From assembly GCF_036241575.1 (NCBI RefSeq), contig NZ_CP108455.1, positions 2,370,501 through 2,434,500 of the forward strand: DNA of 64,000 nt, given 5' to 3'. Positions 46,467 to 55,244 of this stretch are shown in pieces. The stretch is from Streptomyces sp. NBC_01267 (GTDB lineage: Bacteria; Actinomycetota; Actinomycetes; Streptomycetales; Streptomycetaceae). The notes under the pieces were generated by a model that was given only the letters and a program-made list of their open reading frames with translations, was not told the origin of the DNA and ran no database searches. Position numbers and translations under genes: made by a program. Each line of letters opens with the position of its first letter. Positions within the stretch are counted from its first letter, which is position 1.

Positions 46467-47456
46467 TCAGACGAGCGCCGCGCGCTCCTTCAGCGGCTCC
46501 CACCAGGCGCGGTTGTCCCGGTACCACTGCACGGTCTCCGCGAGCCCGTCGGCGAAGTTCCTGCGCGGCTCGTACCCCAGCTCCGTACGGATCTTGGTGC
46601 AGTCGACCGAGTAGCGGCGGTCGTGTCCCTTGCGGTCGGTGACGTACTCGACGCTGGTGTCCCAGTCCGCGCCGCACGCGTCGAGCAGCAGGCCGGTGAG
46701 CTCCTTGTTGGACAGCTCGGTGCCGCCGCCGATGTTGTAGACCTCGCCCGCGCGGCCCTCCGTACGGACCAGCTCGATGCCCTGCACGTGGTCGTCGATG
46801 TGCAGCCAGTCGCGGACGTTGCCCCCGTCGCCGTAGAGCGGGACGGACTTGCCGTCCAGCAGGTTGGTGATGAACAGCGGGATGACCTTCTCCGGGAAGT
46901 GGTGGTGCCCGTAGTTGTTGGAACAGCGGGTCACGCGCACGTCCAGGCCGTGGGTGCGGTGGTAGGAGAGCGCGATCAGGTCGCTGGACGCCTTGGCCGA
47001 CGAGTACGGGGAGTTGGGCTCCAGCGGGTGGGTCTCGGGCCAGGATCCCTCGTCGATCGAGCCGTACACCTCGTCGGTCGAGATGTGCACGAAGGTCTTG
47101 ATGCCGGCCCGGTGTGCCGCGTCGATCAGGGTGTGGGTGCCCAGCACGTTCGTCCGGACGAACTCGGCGCCGCCGTCGATGGACCGGTCGACGTGCGACT
47201 CGGCGGCGAAGTGCACCACCTGGTCGTGGTCCGCCATCACCCTGTCCACCAGGCCGGGGTCGCAGATGTCGCCCTGGACGAAGGCGAACCGGGGGTCGTC
47301 CCTTACCTCGTCGAGGTTGGCCGGGTTGCCCGCGTAGGTGAGCTTGTCGAGCACGGTGACGGAGACGTCACCCGGGCCCTGGGGTCCGAGGACCGTACGG
47401 ACGTAGTGCGAGCCGATGAAGCCGGCGCCGCCGGTCACCAGAATCCTGTTCGTCAT
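46467..47456 (-). CDS. rfbB: dTDP-glucose 4,6-dehydratase
   Basis: 329 residues from ATG 47456, which overlaps the rfbA stop by 4 bp. 'V-T-G-G-A-G-F-I-G-S-H-Y' binds NAD. 'H-I-S-T-D-E-V-Y-G' and 'Y-S-S-A-K-A-S-S-D' give the catalytic T-D-E and Y-x-x-x-K. RmlB converts dTDP-glucose to the 4-keto-6-deoxy sugar. Full length. Confidence 0.97.
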   Translation of the reverse strand: MTNRILVTGGAGFIGSHYVRTVLGPQGPGDVSVTVLDKLTYAGNPANLDEVRDDPRFAFVQGDICDPGLVDRVMADHDQVVHFAAESHVDRSIDGGAEFVRTNVLGTHTLIDAAHRAGIKTFVHISTDEVYGSIDEGSWPETHPLEPNSPYSSAKASSDLIALSYHRTHGLDVRVTRCSNNYGHHHFPEKVIPLFITNLLDGKSVPLYGDGGNVRDWLHIDDHVQGIELVRTEGRAGEVYNIGGGTELSNKELTGLLLDACGADWDTSVEYVTDRKGHDRRYSVDCTKIRTELGYEPRRNFADGLAETVQWYRDNRAWWEPLKERAALV

Positions 47457-48520
47457 GAAGAGATCTGCACCTTGCTGTGGTCGCCGAGCACGAGTCGGTG
47501 GGCTGCCGGGTTGCGTGGCGCGGGTGTCACCTCGACGCCTCTGCCGATCAGTGAGGCCTCCACCCTGCGGACCCCGGCGATCGACGCGTCCCGCAGGACG
47601 ATGGAGTACTCGATCTCGCTGTCCTCGATCCGGCACCGCTCGGAGACCGAGGTGTACGGACCGACGTACGCGTCACTGATCACGGTGTCCGCGCCGATGA
47701 TGGCGGGGCCCACGATACGGCTGCGGACGACCCGGGCGCCCGCCTCGATCCTGACCCGGCCGATGATCTCGCTGGCCTCGTCGACCGTGCCGTCCTCGCA
47801 CGGTTCGACGGTCTCCAGCACCGCCCGGTTGACCTCCAGCATGTCGGTGACGTTGCCGGTGTCCTTCCAGTAGCCGGAGATCGTCGTGGAGTGCACGTCG
47901 TGCTTCTGGTCGATCAGCCACTGGATGGCGTGCGTGATCTCCAGCTCGCCGCGCCAGGACGGCTCGATGGCACGGACCGCCTCGTGCACGGCCGGGGTGA
48001 AGAGGTACACGCCGACGAGCGCGAGGTCGCTCTTGGGGACCGCCGGCTTCTCCTCCAGGGCCACCACCCGGCCGTTCCCGTCGAGTTCGGCCACGCCGAA
48101 CGACGTCGGATCGGGGACCTGGGTGAGCAGGATCTGGGCATCGGGGCGGGCCTCGCGGAAGCCGTCCACCAGGCCGGTGATGCCGCCGACGATGAAGTTG
48201 TCGCCGAGGTACATGACGAAGTCCTCGTCACCGAGGAAGTCGCGGGAGATGAGCACCGCGTGGGCCAGCCCCCGGGGGGCCTCCTGCGGGATGTACGTGA
48301 TCTTGACGCCGAACCGGGATCCGTCACCGACGGCCTCGCGGATCTCCTCGGCGGTGTCACCGACGACGATCCCGACGTCGGTGATGCCCGCGTCGGCGAT
48401 GGCTTCCAGCCCGTAGAAGAGCACGGGCTTGTTCGCCACGGGGACGAGCTGTTTCGCTGAGGTGTGCGTGATGGGGCGCAGGCGCGTGCCCGCGCCGCCG
48501 GAAAGTACAAGAGCCTTCAC
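47453..48520 (-). CDS. rfbA: Glucose-1-phosphate thymidylyltransferase (long form)
   Basis: 355 residues from GTG 48520. 'L-S-G-G-A-G-T-R-L-R-P-I-T' and 'K-Q-L-V-P-V-A-N-K-P' are the signature of sugar-nucleotidyltransferases. The C-terminal 110 residues continue past the short RmlA end into a left-handed beta-helix part ('I-I-G-A-D-T-V-I-S-D-A-Y-V-G-P-Y-T-S'), as in StrD-type enzymes of actinobacteria. First step of dTDP-rhamnose synthesis and first gene of the rfbA-rfbB-rfbD row. tagF-like lies 181 bp upstream. Confidence 0.95.
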   Translation of the reverse strand: MKALVLSGGAGTRLRPITHTSAKQLVPVANKPVLFYGLEAIADAGITDVGIVVGDTAEEIREAVGDGSRFGVKITYIPQEAPRGLAHAVLISRDFLGDEDFVMYLGDNFIVGGITGLVDGFREARPDAQILLTQVPDPTSFGVAELDGNGRVVALEEKPAVPKSDLALVGVYLFTPAVHEAVRAIEPSWRGELEITHAIQWLIDQKHDVHSTTISGYWKDTGNVTDMLEVNRAVLETVEPCEDGTVDEASEIIGRVRIEAGARVVRSRIVGPAIIGADTVISDAYVGPYTSVSERCRIEDSEIEYSIVLRDASIAGVRRVEASLIGRGVEVTPAPRNPAAHRLVLGDHSKVQISS

Positions 48521-48642
48521 GATTCGGTCCCTGGCGAGCAGTCGGTCTGGCAGAGCTTGATCCGTCCGGTCGGATTTTATCCGTTCTGGCGTGATGGCAC
48601 CGTAAGTGCCGGGCGCCCGAGGACCGCCCCGCAGCACGCGGA

Positions 48643-48675
48643 ACGGCCGCCCGCGCACTGTGCGCGGACGGCCGT
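48643..48675 (-). terminator. Terminator downstream of the tagF-like gene
   Basis: Stem ACGGCCG-C-CCGCGCA / TGCGCGG-A-CGGCCGT with a CTG loop. It separates the polymerase gene from the rfbA row. Confidence 0.7.
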
Positions 48676-48701
48676 GAGGCACCCGTGGAGCCGGGAAACG
48701 G

Positions 48702-50798
48702 TCAGCCGCCGACCGCCGAATCGACACCGGTCACGCCGGAGTCGTTGAGGCCGGGTGCGCCGTCCGGACCGGCGGTGCGCTGCGCCACGCCCTGGTTGCG
48801 CGCCTCGGCCTTGGCCGTCAACGCCCGTACCGCCGCGTTGAACTGCTCCATCGAGGTCGGCTCGTCGGGGCCGAGCAGATACTGCTTCAGCTCCCGCCGG
48901 TCGCCCGCCAGCGGGTCGGCCGCCGCGTCGGTGATCGACGCCAGCAGCTCGCCGATCTCCTTGGCGCTGTTGGAGAGGATGACGGCGGCCCGTACGGCGG
49001 TGTTCTGCCGCTTGAACTCTTCCACGCCCAGTTCGGCCGAGTCGGTGACCGCGTACGGCTTGCCGCTCGCGATGAAGTCCGAGACGACGCTGGAGATGTC
49101 CGAGACCATGCCGTCCGACTCGTTGAAGCAGTCGTACAGACGGGGCTCGCCGCCCTCGATGACCCGGTGCTCCCACCAGCCGAAGGTGCGCCAGTAGGCA
49201 CTGTTCCACTCGCCGCGCAGCGCGGCGGTCTCGTCCTCGCGGGCGGGGTCGGCCAGCGAGACCCGCGAGGCGTCGGACTCGTCGCCGCTCTCGCTGCCGG
49301 AGCTCTCCAGCTCGGCCAGCCTGGCCTCGATCCGGACCAGTTCGGCTCGGGCCGCCGTCCGGTCGGCCGCCGTCGCGGCGGACAGCTCGGTCCAGCGGGG
49401 CTCGGCCGCGCGGGCGGCGGCGGCCTTCTCGACCATGGCGGTGATGCGGATGTGCGCCGCCTTGGCCTTGGCGCTGCGGGTGCCGGTGAAGGGGTGCGGC
49501 TTGTAGAGCACCCGGACCGGCTGCTCGGCCGTGAGCAGCCGCCGGACGATGTTCTCGCCGGCCAGCAGCAGGGAGGTGTTGCCCGGGTTGTCGTCCCAGC
49601 CCTCCCAGGTGGGCGCGTACAGCACGGTCGGGATCTGCTGCTTCGGGGTGCCGGTCCAGCTCCGGATGGGTGCCAGCTGCGGGCGGCCCACCTCGACGAT
49701 GTCCTCGTCGCGCACACCGACGTCGGCCAGCGCGTAACGGTCGCGCCCGGCCCGGCCCGCGGTCCACACCTCGTCGTACGCCTTGCTGTACGGGTTGACG
49801 CTGGCGAGCTTGTCGCTGTCGCCGTGCCCGATGAAGACGTGCTTGATGGTGGGGACGCGCAGCATGTGGATGTTCTTGCCGACGTTCGCCGCGTACAGCG
49901 CGACACGCACGGTGGAGAGGTCCATGTTCATCAGGTGCACGCCACCCGGCACACACACCACGGGCACCGCGGTCGACGCGAGCTGCGGCACGATGGCGCG
50001 CTCCCGCAGGATGATCAGCGGGCGCCCCTCGACCTGGGACATCGTCTCCAGCCACATGTTGACCTGGTAGGCGGAGTCCCTGGAGCCGGAGAAGTAGAGC
50101 GCGACGGTCGGCCGGTACTCGCGCAGCCAGCCGTCGAGACCTTCCAGCACCTCGGCCGCGCTCGGCAGCCTGCGGCCCTTCTTTATGTACGGGACGAGCA
50201 CGGCGATGTAGAGGACGCCGAGGGCCAGGGTGGCGACGATGCCGATGTACCCGTAGTCGTCGGTCCCGGTCCGGGCGGCGATCAGCAGGCCGATCACCGC
50301 GAAGACGTCCAGGTGGAGCATCTTCTCGGCGGCTCGGTTGAGCAGCAGCCGCGGCGGGGCCTCGGGGACCCGGATCGAGCCCAGGTCGACGTTGCGGGTG
50401 ACCACGGGCATGACCCGGCGCAGCCGGATGAGGGTGGTCAGGGTGCCGTGCGCGGCCTGGAGACCGTAGAAGACCAGGAAGCAGGCGACGGCGGCGTAGT
50501 AGACGTTCTGATCGGCGAGCTCCAGCCGGGCCAGCAGCAGAATAAGCAGCAGTTCACGCAGCAGGAATCGGATCGACAGACCGGCCCGGACCTTCGCCAG
50601 GCGATTGATCAGATAGCTGCCGCGCTGATGGAGAAACCAGTCGGAGACGTACGTCACGACGGTGGCAGCGGCGAAGAACCAGATATTGGGGATGAGTGCG
50701 GCGATCATCACGCACGGGTAGCTGAGCCCCATGAAGGCTGCGGCGAACAGCTCGGACCGGCTGCCTACGCGCGCCAGCCGAATGGCGGTCGAAATCAC
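48702..50798 (-). CDS. TagF/TarF-type polyol-phosphate transferase with membrane N-terminus
   Basis: 698 residues from GTG 50798. The N-terminal third has several hydrophobic helices (about 15-55, 75-125 and 165-200). The catalytic part (about 230-690) carries both His of the CDP-glycerol glycerophosphotransferase family: 'F-I-G-H-G-D-S-D-K' near residue 325 and 'Y-K-P-H-P-F-T-G' near residue 433, plus 'S-D-I-S-S-V-V-S-D-F-I-A-S-G-K-P' near the C-terminus. It should polymerise CDP-glycerol or CDP-ribitol units on a lipid carrier. A coiled, Glu/Ala-rich insert (about 445-515) is an addition. Next to the CDP-ribitol synthase gene, ribitol is the likely substrate. Confidence 0.9.
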   Translation of the reverse strand: MISTAIRLARVGSRSELFAAAFMGLSYPCVMIAALIPNIWFFAAATVVTYVSDWFLHQRGSYLINRLAKVRAGLSIRFLLRELLLILLLARLELADQNVYYAAVACFLVFYGLQAAHGTLTTLIRLRRVMPVVTRNVDLGSIRVPEAPPRLLLNRAAEKMLHLDVFAVIGLLIAARTGTDDYGYIGIVATLALGVLYIAVLVPYIKKGRRLPSAAEVLEGLDGWLREYRPTVALYFSGSRDSAYQVNMWLETMSQVEGRPLIILRERAIVPQLASTAVPVVCVPGGVHLMNMDLSTVRVALYAANVGKNIHMLRVPTIKHVFIGHGDSDKLASVNPYSKAYDEVWTAGRAGRDRYALADVGVRDEDIVEVGRPQLAPIRSWTGTPKQQIPTVLYAPTWEGWDDNPGNTSLLLAGENIVRRLLTAEQPVRVLYKPHPFTGTRSAKAKAAHIRITAMVEKAAAARAAEPRWTELSAATAADRTAARAELVRIEARLAELESSGSESGDESDASRVSLADPAREDETAALRGEWNSAYWRTFGWWEHRVIEGGEPRLYDCFNESDGMVSDISSVVSDFIASGKPYAVTDSAELGVEEFKRQNTAVRAAVILSNSAKEIGELLASITDAAADPLAGDRRELKQYLLGPDEPTSMEQFNAAVRALTAKAEARNQGVAQRTAGPDGAPGLNDSGVTGVDSAVGG

Positions 50799-51022
50799 GA
50801 AGAACCTGCTCCAGGGGGTGCCGGTTTTTGACCGGCCGGCAAATAGGGGGCGGCGTCACCGGGTGTGGCACGCACCACACCCCGCTCCTTCTCCCGTCCC
50901 ATTTGTCGGTCGGCTTATCTGGGGGAATTGTGAAGGCGAGGCCTCACGCATTCGGGCCTCTGCGATTCGCGTGAAGCGATCACAGAGGCCCGAAAAAAGC
51001 TTCCAGTTTTGCTCAAGAAGTA
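50799..51022. promoter_or_regulatory. Intergenic region with two palindromes between CDP-ribitol synthase and tagF-like genes
   Basis: 224 bp, relatively AT-rich. It contains GGGTGTGG-cacgca-CCACACCC (50861-50882) and a long stem-loop TTCGGGCCTCTG / CAGAGGCCCGAA with inner GATTCGC / GCGATC pairing (50951-50993). Neither stem has a T tail, so operator or RNA-element roles are possible. Confidence 0.5.
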
Positions 51023-52528
51023 TTACACATCTTCCTGACGGTCCAACACCGAGGCCAGGGCCTGCTCGAACCCTGAGGCGTCCGCGCTGGCGTCGCGGGT
51101 CGGGTCCTGCTGGCGTACGTCGATGACATGGCCGGTCAGCTCGGACAGCAGCACGTCCAGCGAGGTACGGGCCACCGCCTCCGAGGAGAGCAGGCTCCCC
51201 TCGGGCTCCTGGCCGAATGCCTTGGTCCGCATCGGCGTTGCCGTGCGCTCCGGGTTGACGCAGTTGACGCGGATCCCGTCGCCCGCCCATTCGTCGGAGA
51301 GGGCCTGGGTGAGATTCACCATGGCCGCCTTGGTCGACGAGTAGAGGCTGTACTCGGCGCGGCCCCGCGTGTAGCTGCTGGAGGTGTAGAGCAGCAGCTG
51401 GCCCTTGGTCTCCGCCAGGTACTTGTACGAGGCGCGCGCGATCTGCACCGGCGCCAGGTAGTTGACGTTCAGCGCTTCCTGGATGGTCGTGTTGTCGGTC
51501 TCGGCCAGCTTGCCGATGCGCAGCACGCCCGCGGTGTTGATGACGTAGTCGATCCGGCCGGTCTCCGAGTACGCCTTGGAGAGGGCGTCGTCGACGTGCT
51601 CCGGGTTCTCGACGTGCGTGCCGGTGGTGGAGCGGCCCAGTGCGTACACCTTGGCCCCGTAGGACTCGGCGATGGTGGCGATGTCCGCGCCGATCCCGTA
51701 CGAACCGCCGAAGACGACCAGGGTCTTGTCGGCGAGCAGCTCGCGGTAGGCGGCCTCGTCGGCCTGGCGCGGGGCGGCGGTGGAGGCCAGCTGGAACAGC
51801 TTGTCGGTGATGAAGACGTCGACCGGCTGGGTGACCTTCATGTTGTACTCGTCGCCCGCGACGACGTAGATCGGCACGTCCGGCAGGTACTTGAGCACGA
51901 CCGAGCAGTCGTCGGTGGCCTGGAAGTTCGGGTCACCGGACGCGACGGCGTACGCCCTGCGGATGGTGGAGAGCTTGAACGCCTGCGGGGTCTGGCCGCG
52001 GCGGAGCCGGGAGCGGTCCGGGACCTCGGTGATGAACTCGCCGTCCTCGCCGTGGGTGCGGGTCACGATGATCGTGTCCGCGGACGGGATGGCGACGTCG
52101 ACGGCCTGGTAGCGCTCCAGCGCGTCCACACAGTCCTTGATCACGCGCTGCGAGAGCAGCGGGCGCACGGCGTCGTGGAAGAGGACGTTGCGGTCCTCGC
52201 CCTCGGCCAGGCCCTCGCCGAGGGCCGCGATGGCACGCTCGGTGGTCTCGTTGCGGGTGGAGCCGCCCTCGATGATCCGAGTCACCTTGGTGAGGCCGGA
52301 CTTGGCGACGATCTTCTCGATGTCGGGTACGTAGCCCGGCGCCATCAGCACGATGACGTCGTCGATGGAATCAGCCTGCTGGAAGATCGTCAGCGTGTGC
52401 TCGATGACAGCCTTCCCGGCGATCTTCAGCAGTTGCTTGGGGATCGACAGACCCACGCGCTGGCCGGTACCACCGGCGAGAACGACTGCTGTAGTCCGGG
52501 GCTTGGTTGCTTTGTGCTGCACAGACAC
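51023..52528 (-). CDS. Bifunctional cytidylyltransferase / SDR (CDP-ribitol synthase, Bcs1-like)
   Basis: 501 residues from GTG 52528, with AAGGTAGG 6-7 bp upstream. Residues about 12-240 are an IspD/TarI-type nucleotidyltransferase ('V-V-L-A-G-G-T-G-Q-R-V-G' and 'P-K-Q-L-L-K-I-A-G-K'). Residues about 255-485 are an SDR with 'G-G-S-Y-G-I-G' near 277 and catalytic Y-S-S-T-K near 397. H. influenzae Bcs1 has this architecture and makes CDP-ribitol from ribulose-5-phosphate with NADPH and CTP, so the same reaction is inferred here. It is upstream of the tagF-like gene on the same strand. IspD for isoprenoids usually lacks the SDR, so that alternative is unlikely. Confidence 0.88.
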   Translation of the reverse strand: MSVQHKATKPRTTAVVLAGGTGQRVGLSIPKQLLKIAGKAVIEHTLTIFQQADSIDDVIVLMAPGYVPDIEKIVAKSGLTKVTRIIEGGSTRNETTERAIAALGEGLAEGEDRNVLFHDAVRPLLSQRVIKDCVDALERYQAVDVAIPSADTIIVTRTHGEDGEFITEVPDRSRLRRGQTPQAFKLSTIRRAYAVASGDPNFQATDDCSVVLKYLPDVPIYVVAGDEYNMKVTQPVDVFITDKLFQLASTAAPRQADEAAYRELLADKTLVVFGGSYGIGADIATIAESYGAKVYALGRSTTGTHVENPEHVDDALSKAYSETGRIDYVINTAGVLRIGKLAETDNTTIQEALNVNYLAPVQIARASYKYLAETKGQLLLYTSSSYTRGRAEYSLYSSTKAAMVNLTQALSDEWAGDGIRVNCVNPERTATPMRTKAFGQEPEGSLLSSEAVARTSLDVLLSELTGHVIDVRQQDPTRDASADASGFEQALASVLDRQEDV

Positions 52529-52694
52529 AGACGACCTACCTTGCGATGACGAGGGAACGGTGTGATGGTCGCACTCTCCGTGACCGTCTCGCAAGATGGA
52601 CGCCAAGCCTCCACAACCCTTGCGATACCGCCTGTTCACCCTAAGGGCAGGAAGGTCACTCGAATCCCACCTGCCACGGTGAGTGACCGACGCC

Positions 52695-52736
52695 ACAGGG
52701 GCGGACCTGAATCACTTCAGGTCCGCCCCTGTGGCC
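52695..52736 (-). terminator. Strong terminator downstream of obg
   Basis: Perfect 19-bp stem (CCACAGGGGCGGACCTGAA and its complement) with a TCAC loop, 75 bp beyond the obg stop. It closes the rplU-rpmA-obg row and marks the border of the glycopolymer locus. Confidence 0.8.
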
Positions 52737-52810
52737 GGGTGCGCGGGGCCGCCCTTCGGGCGGCGGCAAACGGTCCGACGGCGCGGCGCAGGCGGACTTT
52801 CAAACGCGTC

Positions 52811-54250
52811 CTAGAACGGGTCGAACTCGTCGTACTCCTTGTCCGAGTCGTCCCGCTCGGCCTCGCGGTCCCTGCGGCGCTGCGCCGCGGGCCTCGGGGC
52901 CTCCATCCGGTGGTCCTCACCGCGGCGGCCGAGCATCTCGGCGCCCGCCGTCAGCGTCGGCTCCCAGTCGAAGACGACCGCGTTGTCCTCGGCGCCGATG
53001 GCCACGCCGTCACCCGCACGGGCACCGGCCTTGAGCAGCTGGTCCTCGACCCCGAGGCGGCTGAGGCGGTCGGCGAGGTAACCGACGGCCTCGTCGTTGC
53101 TGAAGTCGGTCTGGCGGACCCAGCGCTCCGGCTTCTCGCCCCGTACGCGGTAGACGCCTTCCTCCTCCTCGAAGGTCACCGTGAAGCCCGCGTCGTCCAC
53201 GGCCTTCGGGCGGATGACGACCCGGGTCGCCTCCTCCAGCGGCTTCGCGGCGCGCGCCTCGGCGATGATGCCGGCCAGCGCGAACGACAGCTCCTTCAGG
53301 CCGAGATGCGCCACGGCGGACACCTCGAAGACCCGGTAGCCACGCGCTTCCAGATCCGGGCGGATCATGTCGGCGAGGTCCTGGCCGTCGGGGATGTCGA
53401 CCTTGTTCAGGGCGACGATGCGCGGCCGGTCCTCCAGACCGCCGTACAGCTTGAGCTCCTCCTCGATCATGTCGAGGTCGGAGAGCGGGTCGCGGTCGGA
53501 CTCCAGCGTGGCCGTGTCCAGGACGTGCACGAGCACCGAGCAGCGCTCGACGTGCCGCAGGAACTCCAGGCCGAGGCCCTTGCCCTGGCTGGCTCCGGGG
53601 ATGAGCCCGGGGACGTCCGCGATGGTGTAGACGGTCGAACCGGCCGTCACCACACCGAGGTTGGGGACGAGCGTGGTGAACGGGTAGTCCGCGATCTTCG
53701 GCTTGGCCGCGCTCAGCACGGAGATCAGCGAGGACTTGCCCGCGCTCGGGTAGCCGACGAGCGCCACGTCGGCGACGGTCTTCAGCTCCAGGACGATGTC
53801 CCGCGACTCGCCCGGCTCGCCGAGCAGCGCGAAGCCGGGGGCCTTGCGGCGGGCCGAGGCCAGCGCGTGGTTCCCGAGGCCGCCACGGCCGCCCTGGCCC
53901 GCGACGAACGTGGTGCCCTGGCCGACGAGGTCGGCGAGGACGTTCCCTGCCCTGTCGAGCACCACGGTGCCGTCGGGCACGGGCAGGACGAGGTCCTGTC
54001 CGTCCTTGCCGGAGCGGTTGTCACCGGCGCCGGGCTGGCCGTTGGTCGCCTTGCGGTGCGGGCTGTGGTGGTAGTCCAGCAGCGTGGTCACGGCCTGCTC
54101 GACGACGAGGATGACGTCGCCGCCCCGCCCGCCGTTGCCGCCGTCGGGTCCGCCGAGCGGTTTGAACTTCTCACGGTGTACGGAGGCGCAGCCGTGGCCT
54201 CCGCTACCCGCGGCGGCATGCAGCTCGACGCGGTCCACGAAGGTGGTCAT
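52811..54250 (-). CDS. obgE: GTPase ObgE/CgtA
   Basis: 479 residues from ATG 54250 with GGAGG 8 bp upstream. N-terminal Gly-rich Obg fold (about 1-158), the G domain with '[10 protein letters not shown]' (G1), 'D-V-P-G-L' (G3) and 'N-K-V-D' (G4), and the OCT domain (about 345-425). Obg helps 50S maturation and links ribosomes to (p)ppGpp. In Streptomyces it affects aerial growth. The Arg/Asp/Glu-rich tail (about 435-479) is longer than in E. coli. Confidence 0.97.
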   Translation of the reverse strand: MTTFVDRVELHAAAGSGGHGCASVHREKFKPLGGPDGGNGGRGGDVILVVEQAVTTLLDYHHSPHRKATNGQPGAGDNRSGKDGQDLVLPVPDGTVVLDRAGNVLADLVGQGTTFVAGQGGRGGLGNHALASARRKAPGFALLGEPGESRDIVLELKTVADVALVGYPSAGKSSLISVLSAAKPKIADYPFTTLVPNLGVVTAGSTVYTIADVPGLIPGASQGKGLGLEFLRHVERCSVLVHVLDTATLESDRDPLSDLDMIEEELKLYGGLEDRPRIVALNKVDIPDGQDLADMIRPDLEARGYRVFEVSAVAHLGLKELSFALAGIIAEARAAKPLEEATRVVIRPKAVDDAGFTVTFEEEEGVYRVRGEKPERWVRQTDFSNDEAVGYLADRLSRLGVEDQLLKAGARAGDGVAIGAEDNAVVFDWEPTLTAGAEMLGRRGEDHRMEAPRPAAQRRRDREAERDDSDKEYDEFDPF

Positions 54251-54312
54251 GGGTGTGCCTCCAGAAAGTACGAAATTTGTCTCAGACCGACCGGTCATAC
54301 GTGTAACACGAC

Positions 54313-54357
54313 AAAGGCGGACCAGCTTCCCGTAAGCAACGGGAAACCTGGTCCGCC
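54313..54357 (-). terminator. Hairpin between rpmA and obg
   Basis: Stem GGCGGACCAG / CTGGTCCGCC with inner TTTCCCG / CGGGAA and TTTGT following on the minus strand, 33 bp past the rpmA stop. It would reduce obg expression relative to the ribosomal genes. Confidence 0.75.
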
Positions 54358-54389
54358 CTCGACAGATCGCTCTACGGCAGCCTGAAAGG

Positions 54390-54644
54390 TCAGGCGACCG
54401 GAACGATGTTCACGACCTTGCGGCCACGGTGCGTGCCGAACTCGACCGCACCGGGGTTCAGCGCGAACAGCGTGTCGTCGCCGCCACGGCCGACGCCGGA
54501 GCCCGGGTGGAAGTGGGTGCCGCGCTGGCGGACCAGGATCTCACCGGCGTTGACGACCTGACCGCCGAAGCGCTTCACGCCGAGCCGCTGAGCATTGGAA
54601 TCGCGCCCGTTCCGAGTGGACGATGCGCCCTTCTTATGTGCCAT
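54390..54644 (-). CDS. rpmA: 50S ribosomal protein bL27
   Basis: 84 residues. '[20 protein letters not shown]' is the intact N-terminal tail that reaches the peptidyl transferase centre. There is no Firmicute-type cleavable extension. Follows rplU by 14 bp. Confidence 0.97.
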   Translation of the reverse strand: MAHKKGASSTRNGRDSNAQRLGVKRFGGQVVNAGEILVRQRGTHFHPGSGVGRGGDDTLFALNPGAVEFGTHRGRKVVNIVPVA

Positions 54645-54658
54645 GTCTCCTCAGTCCC

Positions 54659-54979
54659 TTACTTCGCAGCCGCGGGGATACCGGTGACCTTGATCGCCGT
54701 GTACTGCTGGCGGTGACCCTGGCGACGGCGGTAGCCGGTCTTGTTCTTGTAGCGAAGGATGTCGATCTTCGCGCCCTTGTGGTGATCCACGACCTCGGCC
54801 TGGACCTTGATACCGGCAAGCACCCACGGGTCGCTGGTGACGGCGTCGCCGTCGACCACGAGCAGGGTCGAGAGCTCGACCGTGTCGCCAACCTTGGCGG
54901 TGGGAATCTTGTCAACCTCAACGATGTCGTCGACAGCAACCTTGTGCTGGCGACCACCGCTGCGCACGATGGCGTACAC
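54659..54979 (-). CDS. rplU: 50S ribosomal protein bL21
   Basis: 106 residues from GTG 54979 ([14 protein letters not shown]). L21 binds 23S rRNA domain II. First gene of the rplU-rpmA-(obg) row. A longer open frame to 55030 is not supported by homologues. Confidence 0.96.
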   Translation of the reverse strand: MYAIVRSGGRQHKVAVDDIVEVDKIPTAKVGDTVELSTLLVVDGDAVTSDPWVLAGIKVQAEVVDHHKGAKIDILRYKNKTGYRRRQGHRQQYTAIKVTGIPAAAK

Positions 54980-55191
54980 GCGGATCTCTCTTTCGCTCGG
55001 AATCGGCCCTCTGAAGCCAGCCGCCCACACGGGTCCGGGGACCCGTGACGATCCGGATGGGACGAGCGGCCTCTCCCGGCGGAGCCAGGAGGGAGTTGCT
55101 CAGAGGTGCGACGTACAGGAAACACGCCGATGGGTAAGGCTACGGGGCCGGGCGCGGAGGGTCAAACCGGCCCCCTTCGACCGTGCACAAG

Positions 55192-55227
55192 GCCTCCCGC
55201 AATGCCTCCCGCAATGCCTCCCGCGCG
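55192..55227. repeat. 12-bp GCCTCCCGCAAT tandem repeat, about 3 copies
   Basis: Copies start at 55192, 55204 and 55216 (last one diverged), in the gap between rplU and the 161-residue gene. Confidence 0.75.
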
Positions 55228-55244
55228 GTCTCACCCCCGGTCGC

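Noticed and set aside
51023..52528. IspD for isoprenoid synthesis
   Set aside because: The fused SDR domain and neighbouring polymerase gene favour CDP-ribitol synthesis; IspF is not adjacent.
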